Source: Bacteroidota bacterium
GTDB lineage: Bacteria; Bacteroidota; Ignavibacteria; Ignavibacteriales; Ignavibacteriaceae
Reading direction: 5' to 3'
Assembly (NCBI GenBank): GCA_021790055.1
Contig: JAJYIL010000127.1
Span: 1-7,976 of the forward strand
DNA: 7,976 bases
The position numbers were made by a program, and so were the translations under genes. The notes beneath the pieces are model-generated. The model made no database searches and was not told the origin of the DNA. It saw only the letters and a list, made by a program, of their open reading frames with translations. Every line of letters begins with the position of its first letter. Positions within the stretch are counted from its first letter, which is position 1. Shown piece by piece: positions 1 to 5,663 of this stretch.

Positions 1-2
1 GA

Positions 3-173
3 AGACATGCCCCGATAGAAAAATCTGGAATAACAGAATTGAAAGCAGGTTATCAATAAATAGAATTATGGTACTTCCAGGCAGGAGGGGGAATAGAACT
101 TAGTGCGGAGATTATAGGTCCGGATATGAGTAAACAAATTATTCCTGCTGATATATTATTTAGAGAGAAATAA
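3..173 (+). pseudogene. C-terminal tail of a PA14-like domain protein (5' end outside window), interrupted by in-frame TAA
   Basis: Reading codons from position 3 gives a short segment beginning RHAPIEKSGITELKAGYQ, then TAA at 57-59, then in the same frame IELWYFQAGGGIEL and IIGPDMSKQIIPADILF, ending at TAA 171-173. The pattern (basic/His-Ala-Pro start, 'L-K-A-G-Y/H-x-I-E-L-W-Y-F-Q-A-G-G-G' strand, 'G-P-x-x-x-K-Q-x-I-P' end) is the C-terminal half of PA14-like beta-sandwich domains, which are carbohydrate-binding appendages on many secreted glycosidases and hexosaminidases. Both sides of the stop belong to one domain with no frame change, so a single AAA-to-TAA change (Lys expected after Gln) explains it. 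This may be a real nonsense mutation removing the last 38 residues, or a base-calling or assembly error. The catalytic part of the protein is not in the window, so the enzyme type is unknown. The position just upstream of a glycoside hydrolase suggests a related carbohydrate role. Confidence 0.6.
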
Positions 174-198
174 AAAAGCTTTTGGATCGATATTCATT

Positions 199-204
199 TA
201 TAAT
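199..204 (+). promoter_or_regulatory. Possible -10 element (TATAAT) for the glycoside hydrolase gene
   Basis: A perfect TATAAT lies 38 bases before the ATG at 243. Transcription would then begin at about 211, leaving a leader of about 32 bases. I find no convincing -35 hexamer 16-18 bases upstream (the region around 176-181 reads AAAGCT), so the assignment rests on the -10 box alone in an AT-rich context. If correct, it would put the ATG at 210 at or before the transcript start and favour the start at 243. Confidence 0.35.
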
Positions 205-232
205 TTAAAATGATTTTTAACAGTTATCATTT

Positions 233-240
233 GGAGAAGG
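233..240 (+). promoter_or_regulatory. Ribosome binding site that decides the start of the hydrolase
   Basis: GGAGAAGG lies just before the ATG at 243, with core GGAG at 233-236 and a 6-base spacer. The alternative ATG at 210 is preceded only by A/T-rich sequence (TTTATAATTTAAA) with no purine-rich box, so the downstream start is preferred. Confidence 0.65.
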
Positions 241-242
241 TA

Positions 243-3059
243 ATGAGAATAGTTCCCAGGATTTCTTTGGCAAAACAAATCTTAATATTATTTGCGATAT
301 CGATTTTTATTCTGCCGTGGCAAAACGAATATGCTCAGGCTGTAATTACTATGGATACATTAAAAACGCTGGAAGGTACTCACGATCTTGACCTGCCCGC
401 CTGGGGACCTTATACAGAACGTTATAATGGTATTTCAAATATACCGGACGTAAAAAGCGGACTTAGATTTGACCTGAGTGTTTTCCCGGGATTTTATAGA
501 AGAAAAGTTGAAGTCCCGGATGTACTTTATGAAGGTGATTATCATCCTTGGGATGCTTCTCCGGATCTGGATTATTTCAGCTTTCGTCATGAGCTGGAAT
601 GGAAGGATCAAGTTTATACCGATATTTCTTATTCTAAAATAACATCGATGTCACGCTTAATTAGGATAGAGTGCGTTAATCGAACTAATGAGTATGAGAA
701 CCTTGCATTGCACTTCATGGCATACATGAATTTTCCGAATGTTAAAGAATATACTTATTATGTTCCGATCCATCCAGCCATCGTAACATTGCCTAAAGGC
801 GCCCAATGGTTTGACGCACTTAATTATGAGCGTTTGAAATTTGCTAAAACAAGACCGACTGATAACTGTGTCTATGATGGCTTTATGCGCGGCGAAATTA
901 GAGATAACGGCTTCGTTAACGGATCGGGAATCGGATTGGGCTTTGGACAGGATAAAGGTGATTTCGTTTCTTATAAAATTAATGTTGAGAGAAATTTCGA
1001 AAATGCTCTGCTTCTTATCAGATATAAAATAGATTCAAGTAAAAAAGTCTCATTCAATATTTCGGGAATGTTTGATAAGCAAATTACTTTTAACGGGACC
1101 AATGATTTTGCCTTAGATACTTTAAGGATCGGTAAGCTTGATAAAGGAACGTATGAGTTTAAGTTGATTTCGGATGGGGGAAGCGGAATTCAAATAGACG
1201 GTTTTGCTTTGGTTGAATCTGATTCTGCAAATAAAATTCAATTCAAACTGAAAGAATGGAATCCTGTTCCGAAAATTATAAAGGGACCTACTAAGAATTC
1301 AATTATTCTAAAATATGAAGATGTAAATGTTTATTACGGACTATTGTGGGATTTCGATCTATTTAAAATTCGACAATGGTTCTGCAGAGATCTTTCCGAT
1401 TTTTTTAAGCAGGAAGTTAATGAACATGTGCAGACTATATTTCATGGCGAAGGTAAAGGGCATTACACTGACGTATTTCTAAGACCAATAGTAATGAAGC
1501 CGAAATCTACACAGACTATTTATGGAGTGGTTTGTTCCGGTAGTAAAGAAGAAGTGGAAAAATATTTGAAGGAGATAAATAATTCTCAAAGAAAATATGA
1601 AGATTATTACCTGGTGGCAAAAAAGCATGTAGTTAATATGGATTGCAATCCGGCTGGTGAAAAATATAAATTCAGCATCGAACGCATGAATGCAACAATG
1701 GATTGTAATATTGTATATCCAGTTTATACTCAGAAACAATATATTCGGCTTTATGTTCCTGGAAGATGGTGGGATTGTCTTTACACATGGGACGCTGGCT
1801 TCATTGGCATGGGGCTGTTGCAGTCGAATACCTGGAACGCAATAGAAAGCTTAAATGAATACGTCCAAAATCCCGGCGCTCAATCGGCATTTATTCTTCA
1901 CGGTTCACCGGTACCTACACAGCATTATTTATATTTGTCGTTGTGGAACCATACACAATCAAAAGCAATGCTGGAATATTTTTATCCGCGCCTGAAACAA
2001 TATTATGAGTTTATGGCTGGCAAGCTTGGCAGCTCAACGACAAATTCACTCAAATCGAATATCCTAAAAACATGGGATTACTTTTATAATTCCGGTGGCT
2101 GGGATGATTTGCCGCCGCAATTATATGTGCATGAAAATAAATTAGAAGCTACAGTTTCACCTGTTATTGCTACTTCGCAGGTTATTAGAATTGCAAAGAT
2201 ATTAAAGATGGCGGCAAATTATTTAGGCAAGAAGAATGATGTCGCTGATTATGATAAAGATATTGAAATATTTTCAGATGCACTTCAAAAATATTCATGG
2301 GACGAAAAGTCCGGTTACTTTGGTTATGTTGTTCATAATAAAGAAGGACATCCTCTGCATATTCTGAAGTATGATAACAAAGTAAATTACGACATGACAT
2401 TTGATGGTGCTTATCCTTTAATTGCGGGAATCTGCAACCAAGATCAAAAAGAAAAAATTCTTGCTTCACTTGAGTCCGATAAACATCTTTGGTCAAATGC
2501 GGGTCTGACTGCGGTAGATCAATCGGCGCCGTATTACAAAACCGACGGTTATTGGAACGGCACAGTTTGGATGGCGCATCAATGGTTCTTCTGGAAGACG
2601 ATGCTGGATTTAGGGCAATCAGATTTTGCTTTTAAAATTGCTAAAAGAGGATTAGACATCTGGAAGAATGAAGTTGAAACTTCTTACAATTGTATGGAAC
2701 ACTTTTTAAATGCAACAAGGCGCGGTGCAGGATGGCATGAATTCAGCAGTTTATCTTCTCCTGTTGTAATGTGGTATTCAGCTTACTACCGTCCGGGGAA
2801 TTTTACAACCGGATTTGATATTTGGATAGAAGACAAAAAATTCGAAGACAATTTCAGCAAGTTCTCGGCTAACTTGACTGCATACGATGATAACAATAAA
2901 ATTGCATCTGTAGTTGCTTGCATGAATCCGAATTATAAGTATAATGTTAAGTGGAACGGAAAAAGTATTGCTTATAAGTCTCTTGCTCAAGGTACATTAA
3001 GTATCGATATCCCGATAGGTAAAACCGTCAGCGGTAAATTAGAAATTTATAAAAAGTAA
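243..3059 (+). CDS. Secreted GH63/MGH1-like (alpha/alpha)6 glycoside hydrolase with internal CBM-like module
   Basis: This 938-residue exported glycosidase is most likely an inverting alpha-glycosidase of the GH63/mannosylglycerate-hydrolase-like clan; the substrate cannot be read from sequence. Residues 1-33 form a signal peptide (basic MRIVPR, hydrophobic core LILFAISIFILP, AQA cleavage), so it acts in the periplasm or outside. About 40-435 is a beta-rich N-terminal region interrupted at about 213-325 by a CBM6/35-like stretch ending GIQIDGFAL. About 470-850 is the (alpha/alpha)6 barrel: YTWDAGFIGMG (Asp517, candidate general acid), GGWDDLP (618-624), DGYWNGTVW (768-776), and NCMEHF with HEFSSLSSP (Glu819, candidate general base). 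A beta-rich tail closes the protein. These motifs match the WDxG/S, SGWDxxP, YWRGPVW-like and E...FSWSS-like signatures of the clan. The start at 243 is chosen for its Shine-Dalgarno sequence and clean signal peptide; the in-frame ATG at 210 would add 11 residues. Family-level call firm, specificity open. Confidence 0.85.
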   Translation: MRIVPRISLAKQILILFAISIFILPWQNEYAQAVITMDTLKTLEGTHDLDLPAWGPYTERYNGISNIPDVKSGLRFDLSVFPGFYRRKVEVPDVLYEGDYHPWDASPDLDYFSFRHELEWKDQVYTDISYSKITSMSRLIRIECVNRTNEYENLALHFMAYMNFPNVKEYTYYVPIHPAIVTLPKGAQWFDALNYERLKFAKTRPTDNCVYDGFMRGEIRDNGFVNGSGIGLGFGQDKGDFVSYKINVERNFENALLLIRYKIDSSKKVSFNISGMFDKQITFNGTNDFALDTLRIGKLDKGTYEFKLISDGGSGIQIDGFALVESDSANKIQFKLKEWNPVPKIIKGPTKNSIILKYEDVNVYYGLLWDFDLFKIRQWFCRDLSDFFKQEVNEHVQTIFHGEGKGHYTDVFLRPIVMKPKSTQTIYGVVCSGSKEEVEKYLKEINNSQRKYEDYYLVAKKHVVNMDCNPAGEKYKFSIERMNATMDCNIVYPVYTQKQYIRLYVPGRWWDCLYTWDAGFIGMGLLQSNTWNAIESLNEYVQNPGAQSAFILHGSPVPTQHYLYLSLWNHTQSKAMLEYFYPRLKQYYEFMAGKLGSSTTNSLKSNILKTWDYFYNSGGWDDLPPQLYVHENKLEATVSPVIATSQVIRIAKILKMAANYLGKKNDVADYDKDIEIFSDALQKYSWDEKSGYFGYVVHNKEGHPLHILKYDNKVNYDMTFDGAYPLIAGICNQDQKEKILASLESDKHLWSNAGLTAVDQSAPYYKTDGYWNGTVWMAHQWFFWKTMLDLGQSDFAFKIAKRGLDIWKNEVETSYNCMEHFLNATRRGAGWHEFSSLSSPVVMWYSAYYRPGNFTTGFDIWIEDKKFEDNFSKFSANLTAYDDNNKIASVVACMNPNYKYNVKWNGKSIAYKSLAQGTLSIDIPIGKTVSGKLEIYKK

Positions 3060-3116
3060 TTAGATTAAAATTAACATTCCAATATGTTACGACATAAAGA
3101 TATTACAAATCTAATT
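3058..3116. repeat. Nested inverted repeats between hydrolase and permease genes
   Basis: AATTAGATT (3058-3066, overlapping the last two bases of the hydrolase stop codon) is a perfect inverted match to AATCTAATT (3108-3116). Within the 41-base interval lies a second inverted repeat, TATGT-TACG-ACATA (3083-3096). The outer stem is nearly all A/T and is not followed by a T run, so it is not a standard intrinsic terminator. The inner 14-base element has the size of a dimeric repressor operator and lies 74 bases before the permease start. Either role is inference. Confidence 0.35.
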
Positions 3117-3160
3117 CCGGTTAATTGAAATTAAACTATTAAATAATTATTCATTGATCC

Positions 3161-3166
3161 AGGTGA
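3161..3166 (+). promoter_or_regulatory. Ribosome binding site for the GTG-started permease
   Basis: AGGTGA ends 3 bases before the GTG at 3170. It matches the 3' part of the AGGAGGTGA consensus, for which a short spacer is expected. No ATG lies close by in this frame and the hydrophobic first helix begins immediately after the GTG, which supports GTG as the true start. Confidence 0.55.
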
Positions 3167-3169
3167 AAA

Positions 3170-4429
3170 GTGAAAAAAAATTTTTATATCGTTGGACTAA
3201 TCTTCCTTACGTTTTTTGTCATATCGCTAATTACAAATATTCTTGGTGCGCTAAATCCGGATGTAATTAAAAGCTTCGGGCTAAGCTTAACGCTTTCGGC
3301 GTTTCTTCCTTTTGCCTTTTTTATTGCATACGGAGTAATGTCGATTCCGGCGGGCATCCTGGTTGAAAAGTATAAAGAAAAGAAAACGATGATTGCTGCT
3401 TTTTCAATCGCATTTATTGGCGCATTGATGTTCTCTATCTTTCCTCATTACCTGGTATTTCTTCCTTCGCTATTTTTAATGGGAGCCGGTATGGCAATGC
3501 TGCAGGTCGCTATTAATCCTTTACTGAGGGTTTCCGGCGGGGAAGAACATTTTGCTTTCAATTCAGTAATGGCGCAATTAGTTTTTGGAGGTGCCTCTTT
3601 CCTAGCACCAATGCTTTTAACATATCTTATATCCAGTTTTAAAGAAACAAATTCGAATAATATTGTAAAGACAATTTTCGTTGGTTTAGTACCAGGTAAT
3701 CTATCGTGGGTGTCATTATATATTTTATTTACAGTAATTTTATTGTTTATGATTATCGTGATTCTTTTATCAAGATTTCCAAAAGTGGAAAGAAATGAAG
3801 ATGAAAAATCCGGCAGTTGGTCTACACATAGAAGTCTGTTTAAAAATAAAATAGTAATACTTTACTTCATTGGAATTTTTGCCTACGTGGGAACAGAACA
3901 AGGAGTATCATATTGGATTTCCAAATTTCTTTTTACATATCATAATTATGATCCGGTTACTATCGGAGCTTCAATTGTAGGTTGGTTTTGGGGAATGATG
4001 TCAATCGGATGTTTAATAGGATTGGGTTTGCTCAAGCTTTTCGACAGCAGGAAGATATTAGTCGGGGCAGTTATATTAGCCGCTATCTTTTTAACCACGG
4101 CATTATTTGGTCCTGGTAAAGTTGCACTTATAGCTTTCCCAATGGTCGGATTCTCTCTGTCGGTTATGTGGTCAATTATCTTTTCACTTGCACTAAATTC
4201 GGTTGAAAGCCATCACGGTTCTTTTGCAGGAATTTTATGTACTGCAATCATTGGAGGAGCTGTAATACAGTTGTTCATTGGTTGGCTTGGTGATCATTTT
4301 GGACTTAGAACAGGAATGTCTTTCGTTTTTGTAACACTCGCTTATATTCTAAGTATCGGAATATGGGCTAATCCGATTATAGCTAACCAGACCATAAAGA
4401 CAAAAGCAGTAGCAGCAGCAACAGAATAA
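3170..4429 (+). CDS. FHS-family (FucP/GluP-like) sugar MFS transporter
   Basis: This 419-residue inner-membrane sugar permease is close to the length of E. coli FucP (438). About 12 hydrophobic segments are visible (roughly 6-26, 43-65, 73-91, 95-116, 133-154, 180-201, 228-247, 263-289, 296-313, 317-340, 350-371, 382-402), with a charged central loop at 202-227. Family-typical features are SIPAGILVEK (58-67) after helix 2, VAINPLL (113-119) in helix 4, AQLVFGGAS (135-143) in helix 5, YVGTEQG (239-245) in helix 7 and FSLALNS (338-344). An ungapped alignment from memory places Gly26 where FucP has Asp46 and Gln112 where it has Glu135; both are essential in FucP, so coupling or substrate may differ. 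The tail is Ala-rich, encoded by a short GCA-repeat run. Translation starts at GTG with an AGGTGA box. Only 30 bases separate it from the ROK kinase, implying co-transcription. Substrate is probably a hexose released by the hydrolase; exact sugar unknown. Confidence 0.87.
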   Translation: MKKNFYIVGLIFLTFFVISLITNILGALNPDVIKSFGLSLTLSAFLPFAFFIAYGVMSIPAGILVEKYKEKKTMIAAFSIAFIGALMFSIFPHYLVFLPSLFLMGAGMAMLQVAINPLLRVSGGEEHFAFNSVMAQLVFGGASFLAPMLLTYLISSFKETNSNNIVKTIFVGLVPGNLSWVSLYILFTVILLFMIIVILLSRFPKVERNEDEKSGSWSTHRSLFKNKIVILYFIGIFAYVGTEQGVSYWISKFLFTYHNYDPVTIGASIVGWFWGMMSIGCLIGLGLLKLFDSRKILVGAVILAAIFLTTALFGPGKVALIAFPMVGFSLSVMWSIIFSLALNSVESHHGSFAGILCTAIIGGAVIQLFIGWLGDHFGLRTGMSFVFVTLAYILSIGIWANPIIANQTIKTKAVAAATE

Positions 4430-4459
4430 AATAATCATTAGCAATTAACAATTTGGAAT

Positions 4460-5311
4460 ATGAGACTTCTTGGGATTGACATAGGCGGTACAAACATGAG
4501 GGCAGGTTTAGTGGAAGAGAACGAATTAGTTAGAGTTGAATCTACTCTTGTTAGGAAAGACGGAAGCGAAAAGGAAATTATTGATGATCTGCTTGGGTTA
4601 ATAAGCAAATTTGATTATGGAAAAGTTGAAGGGATTGGTGTTGGGGTTCCAAGTATTGTAGAAGTTGAAAAGGGTATTGTCTTTGATGTTCAGAATATTC
4701 CGTCCTGGAAAAAAGTTCATTTAAAAAAAATCCTGGAATCGAGCTTCAAGGTTCCTGTGTATGTTAACAATGATGCCAATTGTTTTGCAGCAGGGGAAAA
4801 GTATTTTGGAAAAGTGAAAGAATACAAAAATATAATCGGCTTAATAATCGGTACCGGTCTTGGCGCCGGTATAATAGTTAATAACCGGCTTTATGAAGGC
4901 ACTAACTGCGGTGCCGGTGAATTTGGTATGATTCCTTTCAAAGATAAAAACTATGAGTATTACTGTAGCGGGCAATACTTCTTAAATGAATTTAGAATTT
5001 TAGGAAAAGAACTTTACGAAAAAGCTGCAAATAATGATTCTTTAGCTTTAGAAATCTTCAAGAATTATGGATCAAACCTTGGCGAAGCAATAAAAATGAT
5101 TATGTACGCCCTGGATCCTGAAGTGATTGTACTGGGCGGTTCGGTAAGCAAATCATTTAAATTTTTTCAAGATGAAATGTGGAAATCGATTAGCGGTTTC
5201 TGTTATACGAGCTCTCTTAAAAAAATTAAAGTTGAAGTTTCGGAAAAGGACAATATAGCTGTTCTCGGTGCGGCGGCTCTTTATTTAGATGCAATAAATA
5301 AACAGAGTTGA
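4460..5311 (+). CDS. ROK-family sugar kinase (glucokinase-like), lacking the canonical zinc motif
   Basis: This 283-residue cytoplasmic kinase of the ROK family would phosphorylate a hexose with ATP. The ASKHA fold is clear: LGIDIGGTNMRAG (4-16) is the first phosphate loop, VNNDANC (102-108) holds the catalytic Asp105, GTGLGAGII (131-139) is the second phosphate loop, GAGEFGM (151-157) is the sugar-binding GExGH-like segment, and VIVLGGSVS (222-230) is the adenosine-side motif. The usual zinc motif CxCGxxGCxE is replaced by YYCSGQYFLNE (167-177) with a single Cys, and the zinc-ligand His of GExGH is Met157. As I recall, similar 'EYYCSGQ' kinases exist in Bacteroidota, so this looks like a subfamily trait, not decay. 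The ATG is preceded by a weak TTTGGA. It lies 30 bases after the permease, probably in the same operon, suggesting it traps the imported sugar. Glucose is the default substrate guess; N-acetylated hexoses or fructose remain possible. Confidence 0.86.
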   Translation: MRLLGIDIGGTNMRAGLVEENELVRVESTLVRKDGSEKEIIDDLLGLISKFDYGKVEGIGVGVPSIVEVEKGIVFDVQNIPSWKKVHLKKILESSFKVPVYVNNDANCFAAGEKYFGKVKEYKNIIGLIIGTGLGAGIIVNNRLYEGTNCGAGEFGMIPFKDKNYEYYCSGQYFLNEFRILGKELYEKAANNDSLALEIFKNYGSNLGEAIKMIMYALDPEVIVLGGSVSKSFKFFQDEMWKSISGFCYTSSLKKIKVEVSEKDNIAVLGAAALYLDAINKQS

Positions 5312-5471
5312 CTTTCACTCGATTTGGTAACAAGGGAAAAATTATCTTCCACTATTTTTGTGTAAATTATGTTCACGGATACTTCTGCTACCGATGGTAA
5401 TCCTGGCTGGTAAAAACTTTTTATTAAAAAAAGGCGAATTATTACACTTCCCCCGAAAAATTACTGTTCAG

Positions 5472-5499
5472 TTTAAAAAGTACTTGACTTTAAAAAGTA
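5472..5499. repeat. Direct repeat TTTAAAAAGTA, two copies 17 bases apart
   Basis: TTTAAAAAGTA occurs at 5472-5482 and 5489-5499. The first copy runs into the palindrome AAGTACTT (5478-5485), and the second forms AAAAA-GTA-TTTTT (5492-5504). The repeats flank and overlap the TTGACT hexamer, so they could be a regulator site or chance in an A/T-rich stretch. Confidence 0.4.
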
Positions 5500-5512
5500 T
5501 TTTTCGTAAATA
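5484..5512 (+). promoter_or_regulatory. Possible sigma-70-like promoter for the TonB-dependent receptor
   Basis: TTGACT (5484-5489) is a good -35 match. After 17 bases comes TAAATA (5507-5512), which matches only three of six -10 positions. Transcription would begin near 5519 and leave a leader of about 145 bases. A rival -10 is the TATATATA tract at 5556-5563, but it has no good -35. In Bacteroidota the housekeeping consensus differs, which lowers confidence further. Confidence 0.25.
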
Positions 5513-5519
5513 ACTGGAG

Positions 5520-5605
5520 CGGTTTAGTAAATTAATGTTCAACATGCATATTAAGTATATATAGAGCACAAATTAACAATTAATTGAAAAATTAAAACGG
5601 TTTAG
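5520..5605. repeat. CGGTTTAG repeated twice in the receptor leader; second copy forms AAACGGTTT
   Basis: CGGTTTAG occurs at 5520-5527 and 5598-5605, 78 bases apart. The second copy is part of the odd-length inverted repeat AAAC-G-GTTT (5595-5603), which resembles the AAAC/GTTT half-sites of LacI-family operators. The first copy has only the right half (GAGCGGTTTAG). Regulator binding is inference; no regulator gene is in the window. Confidence 0.25.
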
Positions 5606-5650
5606 CACGATTTCTTAATAACATAACTTTAATTATTTAACAAACATAAC

Positions 5651-5656
5651 AGAAGG
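5651..5656 (+). promoter_or_regulatory. Ribosome binding site for the GTG-started receptor
   Basis: AGAAGG lies 7 bases before the GTG at 5664. The reading frame opens directly into a signal peptide (MKHLLTINKLILFVLLL), and there is no in-frame ATG before the mature domain, so GTG is the only sensible start. Confidence 0.6.
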
Positions 5657-5663
5657 TATAAGT

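Larger units (their letters stand above)
5312..5663. other. 352-base non-coding, AT-rich region between kinase and receptor genes
   Basis: No credible gene was found. Just after the kinase there is only a weak, almost all A/T hairpin (CTTTTT-ATTA-AAAAAAG, around 5417-5434) and no GC-rich intrinsic terminator. From about 5470 it holds an 11-base direct repeat, a possible TTGACT promoter, two copies of CGGTTTAG and a TATATATA tract (5556-5563), then a receptor ribosome binding site. The second half therefore looks like the regulatory leader of the receptor gene. The first half (5312-5450) shows nothing I can assign. Confidence 0.6.

Noticed and set aside
174..183. AAAAGCTTTT palindrome after the PA14 tail as a terminator
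   Set aside because: The stem is too short and has no loop; it is just a HindIII-type palindrome in an A/T-rich stretch.
210..242. Alternative upstream ATG for the hydrolase (adds 11 residues)
   Set aside because: No Shine-Dalgarno sequence, it sits beside the putative -10 box, and it would add a non-hydrophobic extension before an already complete signal peptide.
841..1032. Plus-strand 63-codon open frame in another frame of the hydrolase
   Set aside because: Overlaps the CBM-like coding region out of frame; no domain signal.
1479..1739. Minus-strand open frame of 86 codons inside the hydrolase
   Set aside because: Antisense to a clearly conserved coding region; low-complexity hydrophobic translation with no recognisable domain.
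2185..2496. Minus-strand open frame of 103 codons inside the hydrolase
   Set aside because: Fully antisense to the catalytic barrel; translation resembles no family and has no ribosome binding site.
2778..2990. Minus-strand open frame of 70 codons inside the hydrolase
   Set aside because: Antisense shadow of the C-terminal beta region with no independent support.
3125..3153. TTGAAA-N17-TATTCA as a permease promoter
   Set aside because: The -10 half matches only three positions and the transcript would start about 10 bases before the GTG, downstream of or at the ribosome binding site.
5368..5412. Short translated string MFTDTSATDGNPGW in the intergenic region
   Set aside because: It looks vaguely like an Ig/FnIII strand but is only 14 codons, lacks a ribosome binding site and has no recognisable continuation in any frame, so a gene remnant cannot be supported.
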